DNA of 64,000 nt from Guillardia theta CCMP2712 (lineage: Eukaryota > Cryptophyceae > Pyrenomonadales > Geminigeraceae): positions 552,528 through 616,527 of the forward strand of contig NW_005434655.1 in the NCBI RefSeq assembly GCF_000315625.1, written 5' to 3'. Shown here one piece after another: positions 33,766 to 44,353 of this stretch (its first letter is position 1; each line of letters opens with the position of its first letter). The notes beneath the pieces are model-generated. The model was not told the origin of the DNA. It was given only the letters and a program-made list of their open reading frames with translations, and ran no database searches. Both the position numbers and the translations under genes were made by a program.

Positions 33766-36700
33766 CTACACTTCTTCGCTGCTCGAATCCAGCAGCCGAC
33801 CGACCACGAACTTGTGCATAGACATGGCAAGCTCCTTCCACTCGGAGCTGCTACCCGAGTACGAGGAGGAGGAGGCGGCAGCCACTCCCACCTGAGCAGC
33901 GGAGTCAAGAAGGAGCGGAGACGAGAGACAAGATAAAGCATGCTATGAGAGAGTCAACAAGCATGAAGGGGAAGAGAGGGGGAGGGAGAAGGAAGAAGAT
34001 GGAGGAGAAGTGGGGAGGAAGAGGAGAAGAAGCAAGGATGTGTAGTGGTCAACACCTCCGTTGGAATCTCCAATGGAAGACTCTCGTGCTGATGACTTGC
34101 AAGGGAACACGCAGGCTGATCGTTCATGTGACTAGCCGACGAACACATACCCCCTCCTCCTCCCCTTCCCTCCCCTTCCCTCCCCTTCCCTCCCCTTCCC
34201 TCCCCTTCCCTCCCCTTCCCTCCCCTTCCCTCCCCTTCCCTTCCCTTACTCCCTGCCTGTCCTCTGCCCTCCCATTCCTCCCCTGACTCCTATCCACACC
34301 TGCATCATCACTTGAAACATTCTGTTGGGTCCCGCAAATCCTTGAGTCCCCTCGTCATCAATCTAACGCGCCAGCATCAGAAGCGAAGCAGTAGAGCGAA
34401 GCAGAGGAGGAAAAGGAGGAGGAAAAGGAGGGGAGAGGAGGGTAGGGGAGCGGAGCGGAGGTAAATGACAAGATCACAATGATTTTCTCACCGCCGCAGT
34501 AGAGAAACGAGTCGCAGGGGTGGAGGGCGATGGTGTTGATAGGACAGGGCAAAGAGATGGCGGCTAAGGAAGAACCTGAAGGAGACAACAATCAGGAGAG
34601 GGACGAAGAAGATCGAGAAAGAGAAATACGGAGAAGCAAGAAAAAGTTGAATATGCAAGGAAACAGCTGCACGCATTTAGAGGCAGAGGCAGAGAAAGCG
34701 GCAGCGGCAGCGGCAGGAGGGAGCGGGGAGGTTGCATTCCTGCCCGACATCTCAAAACCTACCAGTGGGGATATGGAAAATCCTGACAGTCTTATCGAGA
34801 GAGGAGGAGCACACGCGAGCTTCGCATCCTCCTGCCCCGACCACCACTGAAGTGACGGGCAACGTGTGCTGTGACCAGGTGACGGAAGGAGACGGGAGAG
34901 CGGAGGAGACGGCAGAGTAGTCCAGGAGGTTACCCATGCTCCATGCACGTACCTGGTGCTTGTTACCAGTCCTCCTCCTCCTCCACCACCACCACTGATC
35001 CTTGTTCCCCTGCTTGTCGTGCATGCCGTCGCTTGCGTGGTTGGAGTAGCGGTTTTCGCTGCCTCCTTCGTTTCCTAGTATTTTATTGAGGCGGGTTTGT
35101 AGGCTTTATCCTCGTCCTCCTTTGTTTGCTCCGGTTTGCCTTTCTTTTTCAGTCAATACAGTCTGATTTTCCTAAATCGCGAAACTTTCATCATTGTGGG
35201 CTGCACTGCGTCATCACCATGGAATAATATGTGTAGCCACGGTTACAAGAGACTCAGTCGTTGCATCATGTCATGTGCTGCCTGGAAAATGACATTTAAT
35301 GATATCTGTAAGATTTCATTCATATTTAGTATCATTGAAGGCCTGAATTCTCCATCACCCCAAATACAGTCACCGTACCCTGAGAACTGCAGTGAGTAGC
35401 CTTGTTGAAGATTCCCGCAGGCAGACTCTCCAGCTTGTTGTTGTAAAGATTTATCTGCACAAGCTGGCTCGAGAGCTCGTCGAACACCCCTGCAGGCAGA
35501 CTCTCCAGCTTGTGTCGGAAAGAAATAGCCAAATCAAGATTGAGAGCCTGTCGAAGATCCCTGCAGCAGACTCTCCAGCTTGTTGTTGGAAAGAAATAGC
35601 CAAATCAAGNNNNNNNNNNNNNNNNNNNNNNNNNNNNNNNNNNNNNNNNNNNNNNNNNNNNNNNNNNNNNNNNNNNNNNNNNNNNNNNNNNNNNNNNNNN
35701 NNNNNNNNNTACCCCCCTCCGCCCTCCTCCCCACCCCCTTCCCCTTCCCCTTCCTACCCTTCCCCTTCCTCAAATGTTCCATCCATCCTCTTTCTCTCCG
35801 ACCCACCCTCCCCTTCCCCCCTCCCGTCCTCGACATCGCCGACGATCCCATTGCCCCTCCTCTTCTCTCTGTATACCAGAGCGTCCTCAGAGGCAGTGAG
35901 GATGAACGAACTGTCGTCAGTGAAGGCGATCGAAGTGACTGCATCGATGTCAGTCGACACTCTTTCTGCTCCTCTCATGTTGACTGCTGTCAAATTCTTC
36001 CGCAATGATGCCCTCTCCGCTCTGCCCTGCCCTGCCCTGCCCTGCCCTGCCCTGCCCTGCCCTGCCCTGCCCTGCCCTGCCCTTCTTTCTCTCCCTCGTC
36101 TCGCCACTGTCTTCAGTTCGTCTCCTTTCCTCTTCCTCTCTCAAAGCAGTTTCACCTGATCTGTAATGAGCCTCCCACGTTCGAATCAGAGCTCCTCCGC
36201 ACACCTGTAAACTTCCTTCACAACTCTCCTCCTCCTCCTCCCTTGTCTCCCATCCCACCATTCCCCTCTCCCCACCCTGTTCTCTCCCTTCCTCCCCTTC
36301 TTCCCCCTCTTCCTCGTCCTCTGCACAGCATGAAATAAAACTTTCCTCCCACAAGTAAACTCTTCCAGTCTCGGCTCCAGCGAGAATGTAGCTTCCTGCT
36401 GCACATCAGGTACCCGTGAAAAGATAAAAGAACGCTCCTCACCGTCGGCATTGGCTGCGATCGAGCAAACCTTCTCGGGAAGAGACATCTTCGCGTGCGG
36501 CTGCAGAATCGGAAGGAGCAGAGGGGGCAGGAGTGGGAGGGAGGAATGGAAATCAGTGCCAGCGGCCAACTAAGAAAGAGACAGAACACAAGTGATAGAG
36601 GAGAAAGTTGTAGAGAAGGAGGACTGGAAGAAACAATGGAGCGAAACTTCTAGCAGGAGGAGGAAGAAGGAGAAAGGAGGAGAAAGGAGGAGACACTTAA

Positions 36701-37081
36701 GGTAATAAGAGGCTTCCAGGTGAAGAGACCAAACTGACGAGCAATGAGACAGGAAATGCAACAAGAGGATCAGGACGAGAAGGGAGCAGGACGAGGAGAG
36801 CAGCAGCATCAGCAGCAGCAGCAGCAGCAGCAGCAAGCAGCAGCAAGCAGGCAGGAAAAGAATACCTGGTCCTTTCTCCAGTTGAAGACATGCAACGTTG
36901 GTTTGTTTGCAAGGGGCACAGCAAAGAAATCCCTTCCCACAGTAGCTACCGCATCCTTGGAAGCAGGAGACGCTGGACGATAGGACACGATCGTCGTTGC
37001 CGTGATAAGCTCCCACATGTTCATGGTAGAATCATCCCCTCCTCCACTCAGCACAACCTCCTGCAGTGCTGGTAACGGCAT
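33766..37081 (-). CDS. WD40 protein, WDR18/IPI3-like
   Basis: Supported exons in transcript order: 36866-37081, 36443-36500, 36156-36395, 35877-35938, 34763-34952, 34492-34575, then a terminal exon 33766-33893. The stretch 33894-34491 surely holds at least one more exon that I could not fix. The order matches WDR18/IPI3 of the Rix1 ribosome-maturation complex: an SGGGDDSTMNMWE strand, KVCSIAANADGSYILAGAET, VTSIAFTDDSSFILTASEDA then VRAWSMGNLLD, TWSQHTLPVTS followed by ARVCSSSLDKTVRIFHIPTG, and AISLPCPINTIALHPCD. An acidic insert (CCAEDEEEGEEGEEG) in exon 3 might be a retained 51-nt intron in part. The intron 34953-35876 is unusually long and contains LRR debris and the assembly gap. Start: first ATG in frame, 37081. 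Confidence 0.72.
34161..34242. repeat. Tandem decamer TCCCCTTCCC, about 8 copies
   Basis: Regular 10-nt polypyrimidine repeat within the unresolved 3' part of the WD40 gene, probably intronic. Confidence 0.9.
35397..35609 (-). pseudogene. Leucine-rich-repeat gene fragment inside a WD40 intron
   Basis: On the minus strand are repeats of about 24 residues of the NKLESLPAG(I/V)F(D/N) type, such as LYNNKLESLPAGIFNK and HKLESLPAGVFDEL, abutting the N gap. Neighbouring units are out of frame with each other: one lacks a base in CTGC(C)TGCAGG, and the leading NNN of another is shifted. There is no start, stop or cap. It resembles the VLR-like LRR units common in some protist genomes. Either a degenerate insertion in the intron or sequence misplaced at the assembly join. 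Confidence 0.6.
35610..35709. other. Assembly gap (100 N)
   Basis: Exactly 100 N, the usual placeholder for a gap of unknown size. It lies inside the long WD40 intron. Confidence 1.
36021..36083. repeat. Tandem pentamer TGCCC, about 12 copies
   Basis: Perfect 5-nt repeat in the WD40 intron between exons 36156-36395 and 35877-35938. Confidence 0.95.
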
Positions 37082-37549
37082 CCTCCTTGGACCTTGCCGG
37101 CCTCTACCAGCCAAGGGATAGGATCCTTGTGGAGGGCAGGAGGGAGGGGGGAGGGGGGGCTAGGATGGAGTTCCAACTTGATGTTTCTTGTCTTCTTTGG
37201 GCAGATGACTCTCAATGTTCCGTTGTTACCTTGCTACTGGTTTGTGATCTAGTCGACGTGAAAATTCTGCTGATTTTGCGGATTCTTCCTGAAGAGCAAA
37301 TTCAGCAGATTTTTCATATTTCCTCGTCCTCGTCCTCGTCCTCCTCGTCCTCGTCCTTCTCCTCGTGCTCCTCGTGCTCCCCCCCCCCCCCCCCTCCTCC
37401 TCCTCAGCTTCGATTAAGTCTAGTCCATCCCTTCATGCTCCTTTCCTCTTTCGCTCCTCTCCTCCCTCCCTTCATCCTTCAGACATTTTCCCACTGCATC
37501 CATTCGCACGTGAAAATCGATGAGCGGGGATGAGGGCTATACCTCTACT

Positions 37550-38530
37550 CGAAGACTCCGGGACTCTCGCCGCCGCCGGCGCCCCGGCGCCGAGCCGCCC
37601 TCCGAGGCTCGGCCGCCCGGCGGCCCGGCTCGGAGCCCCGGAGGCCGAGTCTTATAGCAAGTTCGGAACTGATGATCAGGCATTTACTCAAAATTAGTAG
37701 GGTTTACTAAAGTTAAGTCATCATGGCAGATAGCCGCGGCCTGAACTTGGAATGAGACTCGGAGGCTCCGACGCATCAGTGTAGTACCGGCCGGGCATCA
37801 CTCCGACTGGCAGGCTGTGACCGCCGCCGACCATGACTGCACCCACGATGATGCGGCAGCGAAGGACAGGGAGGCCTTGGGCTGACGAAAGATCCTGGTG
37901 AACCGGATGCGTCACGTTTGCAAGTCGGATCAGAACCTGGTTTCGGATCAGAACCCCGCGCCGGGCCCGGCGCCGGGCCCGGGCCGGTGGCCGGGCTACA
38001 CGGTGTTACTGCTAGTACACGCCGCCGACCGGGAGTCTTTCAAAGCATCGGAAGCCGGGCGGGCCTGGAAGTTTCCGCCCAACTACCCCCATTTGAAGAC
38101 CCTTACCCCACCAATTTGTTCCCTGATCATTATCACCCTACAATAGTTAGTCAAATATACCCGTCTAGTAACAGATTAGAGTACCCCTACCCGTCAATAA
38201 TATAGATCTGTTACAGGCCACCCCACCTCCAATTTCCCTAATTACGGCGTCGATTACCCCCACCCCACATCAAAATCTTTGCACCCCCTCATTCTCTCGT
38301 TTGAATCACCACCCCACCCGTACACACATCCCTGACCCACCCTTACCTTGTGAAAAAGTTTGTACCCCACTTTTGAACATATAAAATACCCTCACTGATA
38401 CCTCCACCCACCCGTGTCATCCATTTAGGACCCTACCATAGTTGGCCCTACCCCCGTTTATCAAATGAAACCCTACCCCCAAGTCCCAACAGATATGTAC
38501 CCCAACCCATATCTCACCATTTCTACCTCC
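37550..38530. other. Two-part island between divergent genes
   Basis: Positions 37555-38080 form the GC block (CCGGCG, CGGAGC, GGCCCGGC words with an AT-rich patch TTTACTAAAGTTAAGT near 37700). Positions 38085-38530 form the C-rich tract (CCCTACCCC, CACCCCAC). It separates the WD40 and FAM151-like start codons; 37082-37550 holds (CTCGTC)n-like repeats but no gene. Confidence 0.6.
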
Positions 38531-38616
38531 TCCATGCGGTGGCAGCAGGCGCAGCCTATGGCGGAGGCTACGAGGACTGTGAGGTTAACAGAGAGCCCTG
38601 AGTTCGCAATCTGAAC

Positions 38617-40166
38617 ATGAGCAACATGGTTGTTTCATCCACCGCCATCCTCGCAAGAAGACTTCCCACCTACGATAACAGCAAGAAGAATGACAGTCAG
38701 GGGAAGCACAAGCATCGCAAGCAACATGGCACTTCGCATCCAGTTCTGCTCGATGTCGTGGATGAGGAGAGGATGCAGGGCAAGGAGTGGGAATGGGAAA
38801 AATCTGGGGAATATGGCAGGAGAGCGATGCAGTGCGGCGAAAATCTGTCGAAAACACTGCATTTTTTTGGAATCTCCAATCCACTTGACGTGAGTTTATG
38901 TTTGACAAAGTTCCGATGATGATATGACGTTTGGCATCGGACAGATCATCTGGAGCCATGCAACAAACAGTTCTGCCAAGCTTGAAAGGGCTCTCAGCAA
39001 AGGAAGCAGCGTCATGTTCCTTGAAGCCGATGTTAACTGGGGTAGCTGCGGATCTTTGAAGGACATAGCAGTCATGGCGCATCCGCCGAGCAGAACGTCT
39101 GATTTGACCTTCCAGGAATTTTGTAATCCATTTGGAATTCTTTTGTTTTCCCTTTGAGATGACTCAGCATGCTCAGGTCTACGAGTTGTGGAGCACAATC
39201 GAGTTTGTCCCCACAATGCTCGGGTCGGGGTCAAGTTCGACTTCAAGGTTCGTTTCCCTCCTTTTCGCGAGCGCTTCTGGCCTGATGCGGCACCCGACCA
39301 GGATCCGAGATGCATAGTTCCTTGTTTAACGTTCCTTAGAGAGCTCGCTGGAAGCAACGAGAGCATTGGGTTTCCAGTGAGTGCTTCCTCTCCCTCCAGT
39401 TCAACAGGTTGATGATTGAACCCTCCAAGGTATTCTTAAACGCCGATGTCTGGATGGGCCCAGGAGGGAAAGTGCCGCAGATCCAGCCATCAGGTGAATC
39501 CTCTGGCAAGAGGATGCAAGGTCTCTGACACAGCTGGCTAGAGTTCTTCGCAGCTTGTTTTGACATCTACCCCGCCGGCACTCTCAGCCCGGTGAGTAGC
39601 TGGGGCAGTCGATCCTTATCAGTGACGAGGACGAAGGGCTGGACCTGCTGGCTGAAGTTTCAAGGGCCGAGTGATGCGGTGAGCCCAAGACTCCTCCTGC
39701 TCTCTGGCTCCATCTCATCAGCTCCTGTAGGCCTCCAGGCTCCTGGACCCCATGGTACTCCAAGGATACGAGTTGGACCACATCGACGATGCCCTCCGCA
39801 CTCTACCTCGGGGCGTCGGGCATGTTACGTTCCCTGTGCACTGCACCATGGCGCGAGTAGGGCACGATGCGATCATCAAGCTGCTAGAGGTTGTCGGTGA
39901 AAGGGTGCGCACAGGGGTTGCTGAGCTGGTGCCGCAGGCTGATGAGAGGTTCACACTGACCGTATGGGGCGAAGCGATGGCAGGAGATGATGAGTGGATG
40001 TTCAAGACGCCAGAGCTGCAAGGTAGGGGAAGCAAATGCTGCGAAGCTGTGCAGTCGCCGAAGCTCACGCGCCTCAGGTCGGATTTTCCGGGATTGTGCG
40101 AAACCAGGAATCTTATCCTACGGCTTGACTTTGGCTCCTCTCTTGTTTCAGAGGGCGACGAGGTAG
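38617..40166 (+). CDS. FAM151-family protein (DUF2181)
   Basis: Exons 38617-38889, 38945-39122, 39177-39247, 39302-39376, 39430-39493, 39542-39591, 39637-39678, 39731-40022 and 40078-40166; all introns 44-57 nt, phases consistent, 377 aa. The FAM151 signature is spread over the exons: IIWSHATNSSAKLERAL, VMFLEADVNW, IAVMAHPP, VGVKFDFK, VFLNADVWMGPG, IYPAGTLSPGWT, VTFPVHCTMAR and FTLTVWGEA. The fold is a predicted PLC-like TIM barrel whose biochemical activity is not established as far as I know; acidic residues of LEAD and KFDFK are kept. Exon 1 adds a basic N-terminal 91 residues, with no clear signal peptide. One domain only, like vertebrate FAM151B. It is convergent with the plastid-type gene. 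Confidence 0.85.
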
Positions 40167-40553
40167 CGTGCAGTAGAGGCTCTCGTGGGTGCTGAGAGGA
40201 TGGCAGGTCGCTGGCTCTTACGGCCTTCGGAGGGGCGTTCGGGCTGAAGACCCTGTCAGGGTAGGAGCAAGGCTGTTCGAGGAAGGCTCGGGTGACTCTT
40301 GTTCAGGAAAGCAGTCACAGACACCCAGCAAGTCAACGAGGAGAACGAACGCCCAGATGGTACCGATATGCTGAGGAGCGAGTGAGAGAACTCGGCGAGT
40401 CGTTTTGTAAATATGTCAATAGACACAAGATCTTGCAGCTACTTTTTGTACGCGAGGTTGAATTGAATGGCTAAGGAGTCGGGATGGTAGTCAGCTGGAT
40501 TCCTGGTATAGACGCTACTGAGATAGTAGCTTTCTGCATCGCACTGCAAGGTT

Positions 40554-41933
40554 TCAGCTGACAGGAGGGATACCAGAGGCAACATCCACCTGGATCCCCA
40601 TGGCGCGAAGATACTCGACGATGACGGGAGTTGGGAGCATGACTTCCGCAAGGTCGTTGATCGACTCTCCTGCCAGAGCCTGGGAGGACCGAGGGTCAGG
40701 AGGACCGCCAGAAAGAAGTAACGATCACCTGTGCAGCATCGTTGACGGCCAGGTCGGAGACAAAGACAGTGAACGAGGACTCGCGATCCTCTGCTCGTTG
40801 TAGTGAGAGAGGAGGCGTGTCAAGCTGCTCCCGTACCTCTCCACGAGATCTCGTCCAGCATTCCTGTGCCCCTCTCACCGATGCTGCAGATCCCGTACCT
40901 GCGACCACGGACCATGATTACTGCATCGATATCCTTCTTTCTCCTCCTCCTCCTCCTCCTCCTCCTCCTCCTCCTCCTCCTCCTCTTTATCCCCCTCTTC
41001 TCACCCTCTTGCGGTGTAACATCGCAAGAGCTCCTTCAGGCCCTCATACCACACTGCATAGTCCTGGATCGGGTCCTTCACCCGGTACTTGGCTGCTGAA
41101 AATTCACCTCCGAAGAATGAGGACTGTAAAAATCTTTTCCCAACGCTCTCAACGTATTGCTTCCTGCTCAAAGGACTCGCAAGCCTCGACCCAATCGTGT
41201 GGATCCTCGCATACAGAGCCAGGTTCGCCATCCTCTCATCCATCCAAAGGGCTTCCACAGTCCTCCGCTCATCCAACAGTGATCTTGCTTGCTGTCCGCC
41301 GTCAGGCATCCTGAAGAAGGAAGCAGCCTTTGAGGCAACCTCAGTTTCCTCTGAAGCCAAGGCATCTCCCGCAACCAGACGAAGATCCTCCACAGCTACC
41401 GCCCTGATCAAGTCCCCCAGATCTGAAACAAACGTGGGGTCCACAGAAGGCCTGATTGCCTTCCTCTCCTGAGGAAAGGTCTTCCTCCACATGGAGTCAA
41501 GCTGCAGCAGCTCCGACTCTCCGTAAATCTTCGTCATCGCCACAACCCCACCCCCTAGAATCAGACCGAGCAATGAGCGACGAGCGACAGCGAGGTCCTG
41601 AAGTTTGCCCTCCTTGTCGTCGTCGTCCTCTTCTTCTTGATCATCTTGATCTGACATCCTAGTCGGCATCGAGCATGATGATCTTCTGTGCTCGACGAGT
41701 GCTGATGCCCGGGGACCTCGCCGGTAGAACGATGAAGATACGGCGACGTGAGCAGTTTGCACACAAGGTCCTGGAACTGCCCACCCCATCCCGACATCGA
41801 CCCAGCAGGATAGAAGAGACAGCATCAGGCAGGTAGAGACAAGTGCTGGCCTTGGTCCACCTCTCCTGCTCAACTCATCTCCTCGCTCCTCCAGCTTCCT
41901 CCTTGCTGCCCTCCTTCCCTGATCCTCCACCAT
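40554..41933 (-). CDS. Probable plastid (thylakoid-lumen) protein, function unknown
   Basis: Exons in transcript order: 41021-41933, 40837-40920, 40729-40790, 40554-40679; 394 aa from ATG 41933. A second in-frame ATG at 41825 would give a classic signal peptide (MLSLLSCWVDVGMGWAVPG) followed by a region containing SSFYRRGPRAS, as in complex-plastid presequences with an aromatic residue near the signal cleavage site; that start may be the real one. After an acidic linker, ARRSLLGLILGGGVVAM is a twin-arginine-like lumen signal. The mature part is helical, with no family I recognise (KQYVESVGKRFLQSSFFGG, RGRRYGICSIGERGTGM, VEYLRAMGIQVDVASG). Location is inferred from the presequence. The donor at 41020 is weak, although phase fits. 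Confidence 0.68.
40942..40985. repeat. (CTC)n microsatellite
   Basis: Uninterrupted CTC run inside the 40921-41020 intron of the plastid-type gene. Confidence 0.95.
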
Positions 41934-41989
41934 CGCCCTTTACGTATTCCTTCCTGTCTCCCTCAACAGGGATCCTTCAACAGGGACGC

Positions 41990-42290
41990 CCTTTCTCTCA
42001 GTGTCGGGCCGCAGCTGACCGAAGGCCCGCCGGCCCCCGGGATCGTTCCGAATGAATTTCACTTAACTTTGATGAGTAAATATGAGCATACTGAAGGTTG
42101 CTATTCAAAGTTAAGTTAATTCTAGGGAGTGAAGTACCCCTCTTCTGTCGTGCACCGTACGGCCAACTGTACCACGGGTCCCGTTTCCTACAAGTACCCC
42201 TTCCGATACCACTCCACCACTCCCCTCCCGGAACTCCCGAACTACCCCCCACCCCACTGATTTGCACTCGGCCTCGGACCCTCGGAGTTG
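41990..42290. other. Short two-part island between divergent genes
   Basis: A brief GC block (42000-42050), an AT-rich bridge with mirrored AAGTTAAGTT words (42060-42120), then a C-rich tract (42130-42260). It fills most of the 390 bp between two start codons. Confidence 0.5.
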
Positions 42291-42323
42291 ACAAGCGACC
42301 TCGCAGCGAAAAATCAGTCTACC

Positions 42324-44353
42324 ATGCAGGAGGAGCGCATCATGCAGAGCCTGGAGAGGCTGGAGAAGCTGCATGGCAGTCTTGAGCGCCAGGATTCCAT
42401 GACATCCTTCATGTTGGATGCTATCGACGTCCTCACCCTCTCGGTCTCAGCAGAAGCGAGCGAGCACGATGACTTACCCCAGTGCACGGTGCAGTACTTG
42501 CTGTTCTGGATCTTGTTGTTTGACTCGGTCTTGAACAGTGTGGCATAATTCTGTCTGGATGCTCGATAGGGTGCATCATGGATGGAAGTCCTGCCATGGA
42601 ATGCGGCGCTGTGAGCGTCGGTGATGTGATTGTGAAGGTCGACGGGCAGGAAGTGAGCAGTCAAAACATCGAGGAAGCCATGAAGGGTTGCGACCTTCCA
42701 GGCTCTCTGGTATGGCTGACGGTCAGGAAACGAGATGTGAGTTTCTTGCTCCAGTTTCTTTCATCACAAGGGTTGCAGGGCCTGACTAATGATGCCTTGA
42801 TGCATCGTGTGCGTGTGGGCGACATGTTTCAGCGAACAGTGATGGTACAAGCGCTCGCCCGCTTGCAGAAGGCAGCAGAGGAGGGAGACATGAAGGCAGT
42901 CTCGGCCACAGCTGCAGAAGTGCATCGATGTTGGCAGAAGAACAGTCAGGAAAGCTTGAGAAGTCAGGGAGAGCTGTTGGAAAACTTGCGCAAGGTTGGT
43001 CATGGCTTGAAGAACTGGCTTATCGATTGGAAGAAGGAGCTTGAGACCATGCGCCTGCAATGGAGAGACGCTTTCTATGAGGTACAGGCAGCAAGAGAAT
43101 GTCTTCAACTGAGAGGTCCTTGCGCAGAATGGAGTCATGGCAAATGATCTGGTGCGGTTTGGGAACAAGGCGCTGGAGAAGTCAAAGCATGAGAGTGCTG
43201 AGAAGGCCGAGACAACAGAGAGAGTATTGAGCAACACTAAAGTACCTGATGTAGGATTCTTCAACGAGTCGCCAACAAACCAATCCCCTTCGATCTCTGT
43301 GGAGAATCCAAAGTTGTTCAACGAGTTGCCAACAAACCAATCACCTTCGATCTCTGTGGAGAATCCAAAGTTGTTCAACGAGTTGCCAACAAACCAATCA
43401 CCTTCGATCTCTGTGGAGAATCCAAAGGTGTGTACTCACTAGTGCTTTTCTTGTCTAGATCGCTGATTTTTCATCAGCACGTACAGAAGACGACACCATC
43501 TGAGAGAAACAACGATTCATTACATAGCAATGAATCATCGAGGAAGATTTTCAATGACGACAAGAAAATCGGAGCGAGGTGCCTTGTGGAGAACGATACT
43601 TTCTTCGTGCTAACAATTTCAAACCGACTTGGTACAGAGCAAGGGAAAAACGGGAAAAACGACAAATTTCCGACCCGCTGACACAATTCGAAGAGGCGAA
43701 TGCCAACTTGATGGAAAGTGTTCTTGAAAACGGTATGGTGTTTCCTTCTTGTGTTGCAGTAGGGTGATGATTGAAATTCAGAAATCCTGGGAGTGATCTT
43801 GGCAGCGGATATTGATATTTTTACAGAAAGAGCAAAAGTTGTAGACATCATGCCTGGAAGTTTGATATCCAACCAACGACAACTCTGTGTAAGTCAAAAC
43901 GTGGGTTGAAATGCGAGCGAAAGGTCTGGTGTTAGATAAAACCATAGACTTTTCTGCGTGGAGGAACAGGTAGAAAACAGGACTTGAGATCTGTGAGAGG
44001 TTTCTGCTTTCCTTATCTTACAAGTTTGAAAGGTCGGAGATCTGATTGTAAGCATTGACGGGGAAAAGATCATCAGCGTGGATCATGCCGAATACTGCCT
44101 AAAGCAAGTTCTAGGCTCCAGGAAGAAAGCGATCTTAGACATTGACCGGAAAGGAGTGTTTCACCAGGTCGACATAGATGCGCGGGGACATAATTCTAAG
44201 CATGCGATTCTTCTGCCTGATAAGGAGGATGAGCAGTGGGAAGCCGATGCTGGATCGTATGACCATTCTCCATCAGAAAAATCTTCCGAATTCATGAGCA
44301 AGAAACAACTTCTGGAAGTATTCAAAAGCAAGGAGTACTTGCTAGAGGGATGA
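42324..44353 (+). CDS. Two-PDZ-domain protein with a 19-residue tandem repeat
   Basis: Reliable exons: ~42560-42736, 42779-43081, 43128-43427, 43478-43631, 43694-43732, 43782-43888 and 44033-44353; the 5' exon from ATG 42324 joins with uncertain boundary. PDZ 1 is incomplete at its start but has CIMDGSPAMECGAVSVGDVI and KVDGQEV. PDZ 2 is complete: ILGVILAADIDIFTERAKVV, DIMPGSLI, VGDLIVSIDGEKIIS. Between them are a coiled-coil-like segment (LIDWKKELETMRLQWRDAFY) and three copies of a unit around LFNELPTNQSPSISVENPK. PDZ domains bind C-terminal peptides, so a scaffold role is inferred. The intron 42737-42778 is 42 nt and in frame, so retention would add 14 residues. The C-terminus is Lys/Glu-rich. 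Confidence 0.75.
43257..43427. repeat. Coding minisatellite, 57 nt x 3
   Basis: Three near-identical 57-nt units within one exon, in frame with the PDZ protein; differences are at a few positions (TCGCC or TTGCC, CCC or ACC). Confidence 0.95.

Noticed and set aside
33588-33895. Poly-Ser, poly-Leu and poly-Glu proteins over the (CTC)n tract
   Set aside because: Frame readings of a microsatellite between two gene ends.
35397-35609. A functional LRR receptor gene
   Set aside because: Repeats are frameshifted against each other, without start, stop or caps, and abut a gap.
36570-37016. Leucine-rich minus-strand frame of 148 codons, possible membrane protein
   Set aside because: Covers a WD40 exon in the wrong frame plus its CAG/CTG-rich intron.
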